A DNA stretch of 64,000 bases, taken from contig CAWHWS010000002.1 in assembly GCA_963833115.1 (NCBI GenBank), forward strand, positions 186,001 through 250,000. Direction: 5' to 3'. The notes under the pieces were generated by a model, which was not told where the DNA came from, did not search any database, and was given only the letters and a program-made list of their open reading frames with translations. The stretch comes from Hasllibacter sp963833115 (lineage in GTDB: Bacteria; Pseudomonadota; Alphaproteobacteria; Rhodobacterales; Rhodobacteraceae). The translations under genes and the position numbers were made by a program. Within the stretch, counting starts at the first letter, position 1, and each line of letters starts with the position of its first letter. This document shows, piece by piece, positions 27,211 to 35,759 of the stretch.

Positions 27211-28542
27211 ATGACCGAGGCGCCCACCGGGCCGATGACGGGCGCGCCCGCGACCCCTCCCACGGCGGGGGCGGCCGGGGCGGCGGGCTCGGACGTGGTG
27301 CTCGAGCGGCTGATGGCCCTCCACCCCAAGAAGATCGACCTCGTCCTGACCCGGGTGGAGCGGCTCCTCGCCGCGCTCGGCCACCCCGAGCGCCGCCTGC
27401 CGCCGGTCGTCCACGTCGCCGGCACCAACGGCAAGGGCAGCACGCTGGCCATGATCCGCGCCGGGCTGGAGGGCGCGGGGATGCGCTGCCACGCCTACAC
27501 CTCGCCCCATCTCGCCCGCTTCCACGAGCGCATCCGCATCGCGGGCGAGCTCATCCCCGAGGAGGCGCTCATGGCGGTCCTCGAGGAATGCGAGGCCGCC
27601 AATGACGGCGCGCCGATCACCTATTTCGAGATCACCACCGTCGCCGCGATCCTCGCCTTCGCCCGCGCGCCCGCGGACTGGACCCTGCTCGAGGTCGGCC
27701 TCGGCGGGCGGCTCGACGCGACCAACGTGGTGGACCGCCCGGCGATCTGCGCGATCACGCCGGTGAGCCTCGACCACCAGCAGTTCCTGGGCGCCACCGT
27801 GGCGGAGATCGCGGGCGAGAAGGCCGGCATCCTCAAGCGCGGCGTGCCCTGCGTCGTCGCCCCGCAGGAGGACGCCGCGATGGAGGTGATCGAGCGGCAC
27901 GCCGCCCGCCTGGGCGCGCCGCTCCTCGCGCACGGGCAGCACTGGCACGCCTGGGAGGAGCGCAGACGCCTCGTCTTCCAGGACGAGGGCGGGCTCCTGG
28001 ACCTGCCGCTCCCGGTCCTGCCGGGCCCGCATCAGATCGACAACGCCGGCACCGCGATCGCCGCGCTGCGCGCGCTCGGCGCCGGCGATCCCGAGGCGGC
28101 GACCGCCCGCGCGACATGGCCCGCGCGGATGCAGCGCCTGCGCCGCGGCCCCTTGGTGGAGGCGGCGGCGGGATGCGAGCTCTGGCTCGACGGCGGGCAC
28201 AACCCCGCGGCGGGCGCCGCGCTGGCCGCCACGCTGCGCGCGATGCCGCCTCGGCCCACGCACCTGATCTGCGGGATGCTGAACACCAAGGACCCGGCGG
28301 GCTACCTCCGCCATCTCGGCGGGATCGCCGCCTCCTGCACGGCCGTGGCGATCCCGGGCGAGGGCGCGACCCTGCCGGCCGAGGCCACCGCCGCCGCCGC
28401 CCGCGCCGCCGCCCTGCCCGCGGAGGTCGCGCCCGGGATCGAGGCCGCCATCCGCGCCATCGCCGCCCGCGCGCCCAGCGCCCGCATCCTTATCTGCGGC
28501 AGCCTCTACCTCGCCGGCCACGTCCTGCGCGCCAACGGATGA
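27211..28542 (+). CDS. folC: Bifunctional folylpolyglutamate/dihydrofolate synthase
   Basis: 443 aa Mur-ligase-like enzyme that adds glutamate to dihydropteroate and to folates. The P-loop is HVAGTNGKGSTLAM; YTSPHLARFHERI and EVGLGGRLDATNVV are the Mg/ATP-linked family motifs; LWLDGGHNPAAG marks the C-terminal glutamate-ligase domain. The first 25 residues (Gly/Pro/Thr-rich) look like a disordered extension, so the true start could be a little later. It ends at composite repeat copy C. Confidence 0.95.
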   Translation: MTEAPTGPMTGAPATPPTAGAAGAAGSDVVLERLMALHPKKIDLVLTRVERLLAALGHPERRLPPVVHVAGTNGKGSTLAMIRAGLEGAGMRCHAYTSPHLARFHERIRIAGELIPEEALMAVLEECEAANDGAPITYFEITTVAAILAFARAPADWTLLEVGLGGRLDATNVVDRPAICAITPVSLDHQQFLGATVAEIAGEKAGILKRGVPCVVAPQEDAAMEVIERHAARLGAPLLAHGQHWHAWEERRRLVFQDEGGLLDLPLPVLPGPHQIDNAGTAIAALRALGAGDPEAATARATWPARMQRLRRGPLVEAAAGCELWLDGGHNPAAGAALAATLRAMPPRPTHLICGMLNTKDPAGYLRHLGGIAASCTAVAIPGEGATLPAEATAAAARAAALPAEVAPGIEAAIRAIAARAPSARILICGSLYLAGHVLRANG

Positions 28543-28804
28543 GGGGGGAAGGGCCGGGCTCGGGCCCCTCCGGAGCCCTCGCCCGGCCCTGCGAGGGGCG
28601 CTGCCCCTCGCGCTCCCCGGGATATTTCCGTCAAGATGAGGGAGCGCGTCGGCACGGACGGCACAGGCGCCGCCGCGGCGCGCCCCGATCGCCAGCGCAG
28701 CGGCCCGCGCCGAATTGCGCAGCAAGAGGCGCCCGGCCCAACCGCGCGAGGCGCCGCCAGGCGCCGAGGGCGGGCGGGAGCCTCCCCCCGTCTTCGGAGC
28801 GCCC
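28543..28804 (+). repeat. Composite intergenic repeat, copy C (R1-R2)
   Basis: R1 (28548-28640) matches 8374-8466 with a GAGGGGCGCTGCCCCTC hairpin and GGGATATTTCCGTCAAGATGAG. R2 (28692-28794) matches the reverse complement of 5083-5186 almost base for base and 8569-8661 more loosely. Here the element sits between two genes of the same orientation (folC and the DUF7002 gene). Confidence 0.85.
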
Positions 28805-29416
28805 ATGACCCCCGAGACCTTCGCCGCCCGCCATCCCGTCCTCTACCATCTCACCGCCCCCCAGGCGCTGGACGGCATCCGCGCGCATGGACTGCTGACC
28901 GCCGCGCAGGCCGTCTCGAGGTTCGCGCCGCACCGGACGGACCTGCTGGACCGCCGCCCGGCGCACGCCTCCCTGCCCGGCGGCGTCGTCCTCGGCGACA
29001 ACGGGCCGCTGGTCCTCAAGCGCCTCGCCGGCTGCCTCGACGACGGGCTGACGCCTGCGGACTGGCTCGCGATGCTCAACGCCCGCGTCTTCTTCTACGT
29101 CGATCCGCGCCATTGGGGCGGGTTCCTGCACTCCCGCGCAGGCAAGGGGCAGGAGACCGTCATCCTGCGCTTCGACGCCGCGAGCCTGCTCGCCGCCAAC
29201 CTCGCGCGGGCCGAGGTCGCGCCGTTCAACACCGGCGCGACGGTCCACGTGCCGCCCCGGCGCGGGCTCTCCACCTTCGCGCCCCTCGCGGCGCTCGACT
29301 GGGAGCGCTGGCGGCGCGCGCGCGGCAACGCGGCGCCCGACAAGGTGAAGGAGGTCGCCATCCGGGACGGCGTGCCGGACGCCGCCGACCACCTGCTGGG
29401 CGCCACCCCCGCGTGA
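28805..29416 (+). CDS. DUF7002 family protein
   Basis: 203 aa. FAARHPVLYHLTAPQALDGI, then RVFFYVDPRHWGGFLH, ETVILRFDAASLLA, and RGLSTFAPLAALDWERWRR are the conserved blocks I recognise for this poorly characterised family. The N-terminal LYHLT...L..I...GLL pattern and the FFYVD strand recall ADP-ribosyltransferase-like folds such as DarT/DUF4433 proteins, but no catalytic residue can be assigned. It follows composite repeat copy C and has no operon partner, so any promoter lies within or just after the repeat. Confidence 0.65.
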   Translation: MTPETFAARHPVLYHLTAPQALDGIRAHGLLTAAQAVSRFAPHRTDLLDRRPAHASLPGGVVLGDNGPLVLKRLAGCLDDGLTPADWLAMLNARVFFYVDPRHWGGFLHSRAGKGQETVILRFDAASLLAANLARAEVAPFNTGATVHVPPRRGLSTFAPLAALDWERWRRARGNAAPDKVKEVAIRDGVPDAADHLLGATPA

Positions 29417-29468
29417 CCGCCCGCCCCGCATCCGCCTTGAATCCGTCACCTCACCGGACCGGTCGTGC

Positions 29469-29512
29469 GCATGGCCCGTGCATGGCCCGTGCATGCCCCG
29501 TGCATCCCGGGC
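29469..29512. repeat. 11-bp tandem repeat, four units
   Basis: GCATGGCCCGT occurs twice exactly (29469-29490), then GCATGCCCCGT and GCATCCCGGGC. It lies between the convergent DUF7002 and zapE genes and is non-coding. No function is evident. Confidence 0.7.
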
Positions 29513-29519
29513 GCACGCC

Positions 29520-30575
29520 TCACGCCGCGCCCCAGCCCTCCGACATCATCTCGCGCAGGCGGCTCGCCGTGCGGGCGAACTCGAAGCTGCCCTCGCCCTC
29601 GACGTAGAGGCTCTCTGGCATGTCCGCCGCGCTCGCCACGAGCCGCACCCGCGCCTCGTAGAGCGCGTCGATCAGGGTGACGAACCGCTTGGCCTCGTTG
29701 AAGTTCGTCCGGCCCAGCCGAGGGATCCCGTCGATCATCAGGACCCGCACCGCCTCCGCGATCGCGAGGTAGTCCCCCGGCCCCAGCGCCGCCCCGCACA
29801 GCGCCCAGAACGGCGCCCGCGCGACCCCGTTCGCGAACGCCGGGAGGACCACGTCCCGCCCCTTCACCCGCAGCCTCAGCGGCGCCGCGCCGGGGGCCAA
29901 CTCGTCGAAGATGCGGTCCATCTCCTGCGCCGCCGCGCGGTCCGCCGGCACGTGCCAGACCGGCGAGCCGGCGAGCCGGCCGTGCCTGTGGTCGGTCTGC
30001 GAGGCGAGCTCGATCACCTCCATCCGATCCTCGATCAGGTCGATGAACGGCACGAACACCCCGCGGTTCAGCCCGTCCTTGTAGAGGTCCCTCGGCGGCC
30101 GGTTCGACGTGGTGACGATGGCGGTGCCGGCGGCGAAGAGGCGCTCGAACAGGCGCCCGACCACCATCGCATCGGTTATGTCCGTCACCTGCATCTCGTC
30201 GAAGGCCAGTAGGCGCACCCGTTCCGCCACGGCGTCCGCCACCGGCGCGAGCGCATCGTCCACGCCGCGCGCCCGCGCTTCGTGCATCCCGGCATGGACC
30301 TCCTGCATGAAGGCGTGGAAGTGCACGCGCCGCACGGGCGCATCCGCCTGCGCGACCGCGAGGTCCATCAGCATCGACTTGCCCCGCCCGACCCCGCCCC
30401 AGAGGTAGAGCCCGCGCGTCGGCTCGGGCTTGCGCCGCCCGAACATGCCCCTGGGGACCGGCGCGGCCGCCGCGCGCAGCACGCGGTCCAGCGCGGGCAG
30501 CACCGCCTCCTGCGCCGGGTCCGGCACGATGCGCCCCTCCCGGATCAGGGCGGCGTAGGCGGACGTCACGGTCAT
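29520..30575 (-). CDS. zapE: Cell division protein ZapE (AFG1-like ATPase)
   Basis: 351 aa AAA-type ATPase. Walker A is LYLWGGVGRGKSMLMDLA, Walker B is LLAFDEMQVTDITDAM, sensor-like TTSNRPPRDLYKDGLNR, and the C-terminus has FNEAKRFVTLIDALYE. Family members act at the division ring under low oxygen in E. coli and in mitochondrial protein quality control (AFG1/LACE1). A TAG-N9-ATG promoter-like arrangement precedes the start. Confidence 0.95.
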   Translation of the reverse strand: MTVTSAYAALIREGRIVPDPAQEAVLPALDRVLRAAAAPVPRGMFGRRKPEPTRGLYLWGGVGRGKSMLMDLAVAQADAPVRRVHFHAFMQEVHAGMHEARARGVDDALAPVADAVAERVRLLAFDEMQVTDITDAMVVGRLFERLFAAGTAIVTTSNRPPRDLYKDGLNRGVFVPFIDLIEDRMEVIELASQTDHRHGRLAGSPVWHVPADRAAAQEMDRIFDELAPGAAPLRLRVKGRDVVLPAFANGVARAPFWALCGAALGPGDYLAIAEAVRVLMIDGIPRLGRTNFNEAKRFVTLIDALYEARVRLVASAADMPESLYVEGEGSFEFARTASRLREMMSEGWGAA

Positions 30576-30844
30576 CGGGCGGTGCTAGCGCGATCCGCGC
30601 CCGCGCGGAAGCACCGCCCGGTGCGGTGCGCGCCAGGCCGAGGACCCGCTTGCCGGAACGCGGCGCCGGGCGGAGGGTCGCGGACCCGTCCCGCGCGCCC
30701 CTCCCGTGCTCCGGCCCGATCGCCGGACGCATCGGGAGGCTCGTCGGCATCGCGGCCCACTCGGCGGCGCAGGGCGCCTGCGCGCTCTGGGCCATCGTCC
30801 GCCTGCCGGTGCGCGGGGACCCTCGGGGCCCTGCCCGCCGCCGC
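30576..30844. other. Gene-free intergenic stretch
   Basis: 269 bp between zapE and the cyclodeaminase-like gene. Open frames pass through it in several phases but none has a recognisable protein or ribosome-binding site. The only signal seen is the zapE -10 candidate at 30582-30587. Confidence 0.6.
30582..30587 (-). promoter_or_regulatory. Candidate -10 element (leaderless) for zapE
   Basis: On the minus strand TAGCAC is followed by a start codon in the spacing TAG-N9-ATG, as at several other genes here. No Shine-Dalgarno sequence is present. Confidence 0.35.
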
Positions 30845-31750
30845 CTACGGCGCCTCGGCCCCGTCCCCCGCGCGCGACAGCATCCAGCGGGCGGTCATCA
30901 GGTCGAGATGCGCGCCGCCGCCGTTCTTGAACACCGTGATCTCCGCGTCCGAGCGCCGATCGAAGGCCGCGAGGTCGCGGTAGTCGGCGACCACGTCGCC
31001 CTCGCCGATCACGCCGCGATCCAGCGGGTCCTGCACCTCGCCGATATGGCCCAGCACGGTGGCGCGCGCGTCCACGAAGAGGCGCCCGGCGCGGATCGCG
31101 TCGTCGTCCGCCTCGCGCATGTCGGCGCGGTAGGCGCCCACGAGGTCGAGATGCGTGCCCGGCTTCAACCACGCCCCGCGTATGAGCGGCTCCGTCGCCA
31201 TGGTCGCGGTCGCCACGATATCGGCGGCGCGCACGGCCGCCTCCAGGTCCGTGGCGACGCGGGTGTTCGGGTAGTCGGCGGCCAGGGCCTCGGCCCCGGC
31301 GGGGCTGCGGTTCCAGACGTGGAAGGCGGCGCGCGGGAAGGCGACGGCGTAGGCCTCGCGCAGCGCGCGGGCGAGCGCGCCTGCGCCGACGATCAGGATG
31401 TCGGCGCTCCCGGACCGCGCGAGTCGACGGGCGGCCAGGAGGCTGTCCCCGGCCGTCTTCCATTTCGTCAGGAGATGGAAGTCCACCATCGCCTCCGGAC
31501 GGCCGTCCACGTCCGAGAACAGGACCGCCGCGCCGTTCACCGCCGGGACGTGGCCTGGAAAGACGGTCGCCGTCTTCACCAGGGCGCCCATCCCGTCGAT
31601 CCAGGCGGCGCGGCTCAGGAGCGTGTCCGCCCCGCGGCGGATGACCGTGTCGCGGATCTCCGGCTCCGGCCCGGCGCTGCCTTCGGCGATCGCGTCCGCG
31701 AGGGACAGCCAGTCCAGCGCGCCCTCCACCTCGGGTCCGAGCGCCCTCAC
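30845..31750 (-). CDS. Ornithine cyclodeaminase/mu-crystallin family protein
   Basis: 301 aa NAD(P)-binding protein. The Rossmann motif is ILIVGAGALARALREAYA; substrate-site landmarks are LLTKWKTAGDSLLAARRLA, IRGAWLKPGTHLDLVGAY and VFKNGGGAHLDLMTA. Family members include ornithine cyclodeaminase, ketimine reductases and alanine or lysine-related dehydrogenases; the substrate cannot be fixed here. It starts with GTG overlapping the YaiI stop (GTGA), so it is the second gene of a two-gene unit. Confidence 0.88.
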   Translation of the reverse strand: MRALGPEVEGALDWLSLADAIAEGSAGPEPEIRDTVIRRGADTLLSRAAWIDGMGALVKTATVFPGHVPAVNGAAVLFSDVDGRPEAMVDFHLLTKWKTAGDSLLAARRLARSGSADILIVGAGALARALREAYAVAFPRAAFHVWNRSPAGAEALAADYPNTRVATDLEAAVRAADIVATATMATEPLIRGAWLKPGTHLDLVGAYRADMREADDDAIRAGRLFVDARATVLGHIGEVQDPLDRGVIGEGDVVADYRDLAAFDRRSDAEITVFKNGGGAHLDLMTARWMLSRAGDGAEAP

Positions 31751-32202
31751 GGCGCGTCCCGGCGCGCGGCGCGCACGGCCCGGTCCAGCGCGTCCTTGAA
31801 CCGCGCGCGGTCGGCGCGCGAGAACGGGCGCCCGCCGCCGCCCGCGCCCAGCGGCTGCGCCGCGCGCAGGTCGGTCATCAGGTCGCGGGTCGCCAGGATG
31901 GTGCCGATATTGGCCGCGGTGAACGCCTCCCCGTCATGGGAGATGACGCGCGCGCCGCCCTCCACGGCCCGCGCCGCGAGCGGGATGTCGCCCGTCACCA
32001 CGACGTCGCCCGGCCCCGCGCGCTCCGCGATCCACATGTCGGCGACGTCGGGGCCGTCGGCGACGTAGACCACCTCCACCAAGGGGTTGGCCGAGGGGCG
32101 CAGGCCGCCATTGCACACCATGCGCAGGGGCTCGCCCAGCCGCGTCGCGGCGGCCTCGGCCTCCGCCTTCACGGGGCAGGCGTCCGCGTCGACGTAGATC
32201 AA
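31747..32202 (-). CDS. YaiI/YqxD family (DUF188) protein
   Basis: 151 aa PIN-like protein. It starts MIYVDADACPVKAEAEAAA, the family signature, with further acidic positions in GPDVADMWIAERAGPGDVVVTGDIPLA. These residues suggest a metal-dependent nuclease-like fold, but no activity is established for the family. GTGA overlap couples it to the cyclodeaminase-like gene; S-formylglutathione hydrolase lies 24 bp upstream on the same strand. Confidence 0.92.
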   Translation of the reverse strand: MIYVDADACPVKAEAEAAATRLGEPLRMVCNGGLRPSANPLVEVVYVADGPDVADMWIAERAGPGDVVVTGDIPLAARAVEGGARVISHDGEAFTAANIGTILATRDLMTDLRAAQPLGAGGGGRPFSRADRARFKDALDRAVRAARRDAP

Positions 32203-32226
32203 CGGCGGGCCCTCATGCGGACGCCC

Positions 32227-33045
32227 TCACGCGAAGAGGTGGCGCGCGTGGAAGTCCACGTGCTCCTCCATGAAGCTGGCGACGGTGTAGTAGCTGTGGT
32301 CGTAGCCCGCCTGCATCCGCATCGTCGCGGCGGCGCCCCCGGCCGCGGCCGCGGCGAAGAGCGCGCCGGTCCCGAGGAGGTGCGCGAACTGGTCGGAGGT
32401 GCCCGTGTCGGTCAGGATCGGCAGGTCGGTGCCCGCCGCGAGGAGGCGGGAGGCGTCCGGCCCGGCCTCGGGATCGCCGAGATAGGCCGCGAACTGCCTG
32501 CGGCCCCAGTCGCTCGCGGTCGGATTGCCGATCGGCGCGAAGGCCGAGGCGCTGCGGAAGCGGCCGGGCGCGCCCAGCGCCAGCGTCAGGGCGCCGTGAC
32601 CGCCCATCGAGTGCCCGGTGATCGCCTGCCGGTCCATGTCGAGCGGATGCCGCGCGGCCAGGAGCGCGGGCAGCTCGCCCATCACGTAGGTCCGCATCGC
32701 GAAGTGCGGCGCCCAGGGGGCCTCCGCCGCGTCGACGTAGAAGCCCGCGCCCTGGCCGAGGTCGAACGCCTCGTCGTCGGCCACGCCCGCCCCGCGCGGG
32801 GAGGTGTCGGGGAAGACGAGCGCGATGCCGGTCTCGGCCGCCCAGCCCTGCGCGCCGGCCTTGGTCATCGCGTTCTCGTGCGTGCAGGTCAGGCCCGAGA
32901 GGAACCAGAGCACGGGCACCGGCCCGTCCGCCGCTTCGGGCGGGAGGAACAGGCCCAAGGTCATGTCGGTGCCCGTGGCCTCGCTGGCATGGCGGATCAC
33001 GTGGTTCGCGCCGCCGAAGCAGGCGTTGGTCGAGAGAATGTCCAT
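32227..33045 (-). CDS. fghA: S-formylglutathione hydrolase
   Basis: 272 aa serine esterase that hydrolyses S-formylglutathione to formate and glutathione, the second step of glutathione-dependent formaldehyde oxidation. The nucleophile Ser146 is in GHSMGGHG; the oxyanion region is LSGLTCTHEN, and the His is in GYDHSYYT. The partner dehydrogenase lies at 37.5-38.6 kb on the same strand, about 4.4 kb away rather than adjacent. A TAG-N8-ATG element precedes the start. Confidence 0.95.
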   Translation of the reverse strand: MDILSTNACFGGANHVIRHASEATGTDMTLGLFLPPEAADGPVPVLWFLSGLTCTHENAMTKAGAQGWAAETGIALVFPDTSPRGAGVADDEAFDLGQGAGFYVDAAEAPWAPHFAMRTYVMGELPALLAARHPLDMDRQAITGHSMGGHGALTLALGAPGRFRSASAFAPIGNPTASDWGRRQFAAYLGDPEAGPDASRLLAAGTDLPILTDTGTSDQFAHLLGTGALFAAAAAGGAAATMRMQAGYDHSYYTVASFMEEHVDFHARHLFA

Positions 33046-33050
33046 GCCCC

Positions 33051-33056
33051 CGCCTA
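33051..33056 (-). promoter_or_regulatory. Candidate -10 element (leaderless) for fghA
   Basis: TAGGCG on the minus strand lies in TAG-N8-ATG spacing before the start at 33045. No leader length remains for a ribosome-binding site, although GGGGG occurs in the spacer. Confidence 0.35.
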
Positions 33057-33085
33057 GCGCGCGTCGCCGGCGCCCGGCAAGCCGG

Positions 33086-34006
33086 TCAGGGCGAGAGCGC
33101 GATCACCGCCGGGATCGTCAGGACCGCGAGCGTCGTCGAGACGAGGATCGAGGCCGAGACCCGCGCCGGCGCGACCCCGTAATGCGCCGCCAGGATGTAG
33201 ACGTTGCCCGCCACCGGCAGGGCCGCGGCCGCGATCATCACGCCGGCCGCGTAGGGCTCCACCCCGAACCAGAGCGCGGCGGCCGCCACCCCGGCGGGAT
33301 GCACGACGAGCTTGAGGGTCGAAAGATAGCCCGCCAGCGCCGGCTTCTCGAGCGGGAGCTGCGCCAGGCTGCACCCGATGGCGAAGAGGGCGCCGGGCGT
33401 CGCGGCCCCGCCCAGGATCGTCACGAACGCGGCCGCCGGCTCGGGCAGGGGCAGCGCCATCGCCGACCAGGCGAGGCCGACCCCGATCGCCACGATCATC
33501 GGGTTCGCCAGCAGCCCGCGCCCGACCGTCCCCAGTACGCGCGGCGAGAGCCGCCCGTCCCGCGCGCCGGTGATCACGATGACGATCAGCGCGCCGAACA
33601 CGACCAGATCCACCGCCAGCACGGTCATGATCGGGCCGATCGCGGCCTCGCCGAGCAGGAGGACCAGCATCGGGATGCCCAGGAAGCCGACATTGCCGAT
33701 GACCGCGCACTGCGCCTCCATCGCCGCGACGGGCGCGCCGGTGCCGCGCAGGAGCGCGATCCCCGCGACCGCGAGGTAGATGGCCCCGGTCGCGGTCAGG
33801 TAGGCCAGCACGAAGGTCGGGTCCCAGAGTTCGGCCATCGGCAGGGTCGCGGAGAACCGGAACAGCATCGCCGGGAGCGCGAAGTAGAACACGAACCGCG
33901 TCAGGGCGCGCGTGGCCTCCGGGCCGAAGAAGCCGATGCGCCCCGCCCCGAACCCCAGCGCGATGAGGGCGAAGAAGGGAAGCACCTGGACGAGGACCGC
34001 GCTCAT
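33086..34006 (-). CDS. AEC family (auxin efflux carrier-like) transporter
   Basis: 306 aa with about ten hydrophobic segments in the two-repeat layout of the AEC/BART superfamily. Recognisable positions are FVFYFALPAMLF in the first repeat, GNVGFLGIPMLVLLLG in the middle, and LPVAGNVYILAAHYG near the end. Bacterial members export or import small organic acids such as malate or malonate; the substrate is unknown. It lies back-to-back with the TetR gene, which could control it. Confidence 0.88.
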   Translation of the reverse strand: MSAVLVQVLPFFALIALGFGAGRIGFFGPEATRALTRFVFYFALPAMLFRFSATLPMAELWDPTFVLAYLTATGAIYLAVAGIALLRGTGAPVAAMEAQCAVIGNVGFLGIPMLVLLLGEAAIGPIMTVLAVDLVVFGALIVIVITGARDGRLSPRVLGTVGRGLLANPMIVAIGVGLAWSAMALPLPEPAAAFVTILGGAATPGALFAIGCSLAQLPLEKPALAGYLSTLKLVVHPAGVAAAALWFGVEPYAAGVMIAAAALPVAGNVYILAAHYGVAPARVSASILVSTTLAVLTIPAVIALSP

Positions 34007-34012
34007 GCCGCG

Positions 34013-34018
34013 CGCGTA
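34013..34018 (-). promoter_or_regulatory. Candidate -10 element for the AEC transporter
   Basis: TACGCG on the minus strand is spaced TAC-N9-ATG from the start at 34006, a variant of the TAG-type element seen elsewhere. This is weak evidence alone. Confidence 0.25.
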
Positions 34019-34082
34019 GCAGGCGGGCCGGGCGCGGTCACGCGGGATCGGCCGGGCGCGCGTGCGCGCGACGACGGTGATT

Positions 34083-34096
34083 GAACCGATCGGTTC
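34083..34096. promoter_or_regulatory. Palindromic operator, probable TetR-family binding site
   Basis: GAACCGATCGGTTC is a perfect 14-bp palindrome 20 bp before the TetR start (34117) and 76 bp from the divergent AEC start. Its size, symmetry and position are typical of TetR/AcrR operators, so it probably mediates autoregulation and perhaps control of the transporter. Confidence 0.65.
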
Positions 34097-34116
34097 GGCC
34101 CCTTACATCTCCTCTC

Positions 34117-34752
34117 ATGAACGTGAAGCCGAAGCTCCCCGTCCCGGATCCCATGCCCCCGGTCCAGGGCCGAAAAGTGGCGCAGGTGATCGACGGCGCG
34201 CGCCGGGTGTTCCTGCGCGACGGGTTCGAGGGCGCGAGCGTGGACGCCATCGCCCGCGAGGCCGGCGTGTCCAAGGCGACGCTCTACAGCTATTTCGCCG
34301 ACAAGCGCGTGCTCTTCATGCATGTGGGCCGCGCCGAATGTCATCGCCAGAGCATGACCACCGTGTGCGAGATCGACCTCACGGCGCCCGTGCGCGTGGT
34401 CCTCGCCAAGACCGGCGAGACGCTGCTGGCCTTCATAACCTCGGAGTTCGGGCAGCGCATCTTCCGCATCTGCGTGGCGGAGGCGGACCGCTTCCCGGCC
34501 CTGGGGCGCGAGTTCTACGAGAGCGGGCCGATGGTGATGCGCGCCCATCTGGTCGACTACCTCAAATGCGGGGTGGCGCGTGGCGAGCTGCGGATCGAGG
34601 ATTACGAGCTCGCCGCCGACCAGTTCACGGAGCTCTGCAAGGTCGAGCTCTTCCCCCGGCTGATCTTCGGGCTGGGCGCGCCCTCGGCCGCCGACCGCAC
34701 CCGCATCGTCGGCGCGGCGGTGGAGATGTTCATGGCCCGCTACGGCGCCTGA
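34117..34752 (+). CDS. TetR/AcrR family transcriptional regulator
   Basis: 211 aa from ATG 34117 (a TTG 12 codons upstream overlaps the operator and is rejected). The helix-turn-helix is FLRDGFEGASVDAIAREAGVSKATLYSYFADK, and the ligand domain with a TetR_C-like half follows (FGQRIFRICVAEADRFPALGREFYESG, seen in AefR-like regulators). It probably represses its own gene and the divergent AEC transporter through the palindrome at 34083. The effector is unknown. A hairpin follows the stop. Confidence 0.92.
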   Translation: MNVKPKLPVPDPMPPVQGRKVAQVIDGARRVFLRDGFEGASVDAIAREAGVSKATLYSYFADKRVLFMHVGRAECHRQSMTTVCEIDLTAPVRVVLAKTGETLLAFITSEFGQRIFRICVAEADRFPALGREFYESGPMVMRAHLVDYLKCGVARGELRIEDYELAADQFTELCKVELFPRLIFGLGAPSAADRTRIVGAAVEMFMARYGA

Positions 34753-34765
34753 CCGGCGGGCCCGC

Positions 34766-34788
34766 CCCCCGTCTTCCGATGACGGGGG
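34766..34788 (+). terminator. Candidate terminator hairpin after the TetR gene
   Basis: CCCCCGTC and GACGGGGG form an 8-bp stem with a 7-nt loop 13 bp after the stop codon. No T tract follows. Confidence 0.5.
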
Positions 34789-34833
34789 TCGATGCGCTAA
34801 CGTGCGCCGACCCCGCCATCGGAGCCGCTGCCC

Positions 34834-35643
34834 ATGATTCCCCGCGCCATTCGCCTCGCCATTCCCATCGTCCTCGCCGCCGGCGCCGCCGCGGCGGCCC
34901 AATGCGGGAACGACGCGTCCGGGTTCGAGAGGTGGAAGGCCGAGTTCGCCCCCGAGGCCGCCGCCGCCGGCGTGGGCCAGCGCGGGCTCCAGGCGCTCGC
35001 CGGCGCGCGCTACTCGACCCGCACCATCGCCGCGGACCGCAACCAGACCGGCGTGCGCTACGCTTTGGGCGACTTCATCCGCATCCGCCTGGGCTCGCTG
35101 GACGGGTTCGCCGCACAGGCCAGGCAGCGGCGCGACCGAAGCGCCGGATTCTTCGCCTCGCTCGAGCGAGCCTACGGCGTGCCGCCCGGCATCCTCCTGG
35201 CGATCCACGGCATGGAGACGGGCTTCGGCCGCAACATGGGCTCGGAGAACGTGGTCTCCTCGATCACGACGGTCGCCTACGATTGCCGCCGCTCGGGCTT
35301 CTTCACGCCGCACGCCATAGCGGCGCTGGCCATGGTGGACCGCGGGATGCTGTCGCCGGCCCAGGACGGCGCCGCGCATGGCGAGCTCGGCCACATGCAG
35401 TTCCTGCCGGCCAACGCCATGCGCTACGGGCAGGACGGGAACGGCGACGGGCGCGTGGACCTCTACGACGAGGCCGACGCGCTGGCCTCCGCCGCCAACT
35501 TCCTGGCGCAGAAGGGATGGCGCGCCGGCGCCGCCTACGGGCCGGGGACCGCGAACTTCCGGGTGCTGAACGAGTGGAACGCGGCGACCGTCTACCAGCA
35601 GGCCATCGCCGCCGCCGCGGCCCGGATCGACGGGGTGGGATGA
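34834..35643 (+). CDS. Lytic murein transglycosylase (MltB/SLT_2-like)
   Basis: 269 aa with a signal peptide (residues 1 to about 22, ending AAAAA). The catalytic Glu128 is in LLAIHGMETGFGRNMGS; HGELGHMQFLPANAMRYGQDGNGDGRVDLYD is the SLT_2 continuation. It cleaves the MurNAc-GlcNAc bond in periplasmic peptidoglycan to 1,6-anhydro ends. Cys24 follows the signal region, but without a clear lipobox, so it is likely soluble. TAACGT 30 bp upstream is a -10 candidate. Two hairpins lie after the stop. Confidence 0.92.
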   Translation: MIPRAIRLAIPIVLAAGAAAAAQCGNDASGFERWKAEFAPEAAAAGVGQRGLQALAGARYSTRTIAADRNQTGVRYALGDFIRIRLGSLDGFAAQARQRRDRSAGFFASLERAYGVPPGILLAIHGMETGFGRNMGSENVVSSITTVAYDCRRSGFFTPHAIAALAMVDRGMLSPAQDGAAHGELGHMQFLPANAMRYGQDGNGDGRVDLYDEADALASAANFLAQKGWRAGAAYGPGTANFRVLNEWNAATVYQQAIAAAAARIDGVG

Positions 35644-35666
35644 CGCGCCGCCCGCCGGTCCGGGCG

Positions 35667-35723
35667 CACGATCTTCCTCAAGATCGTGGGCTCGGGGAGG
35701 CACGATCTTGAAGCAAGATCGTG
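35667..35723. repeat. Pair of CACGATCTT hairpins
   Basis: Hairpin 1: CACGATCTT-cctc-AAGATCGTG (35667-35688, 9-bp stem). Hairpin 2: CACGATCTTG-aag-CAAGATCGTG (35701-35723, 10-bp stem). The two are direct repeats of each other, and with the flanking CCGGGCG and CGCCCGG they can also form one larger stem. They lie between the convergent transglycosylase and NYN genes; termination or another RNA-level role is possible. Confidence 0.8.
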
Positions 35724-35759
35724 GGCGCCCGGCGGGACTGGCCGGCGCATGGCCGCGAG

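Noticed and set aside
25753..28806. 1017-codon open frame on the minus strand
   Set aside because: It is antisense to accD and folC, which have clear conserved motifs; long open antisense frames are expected at this GC content.
29469..29512. Phage attachment site at the 11-bp repeats
   Set aside because: No integrase beside it, no tRNA, and xerC is the housekeeping recombinase next to DUF484.
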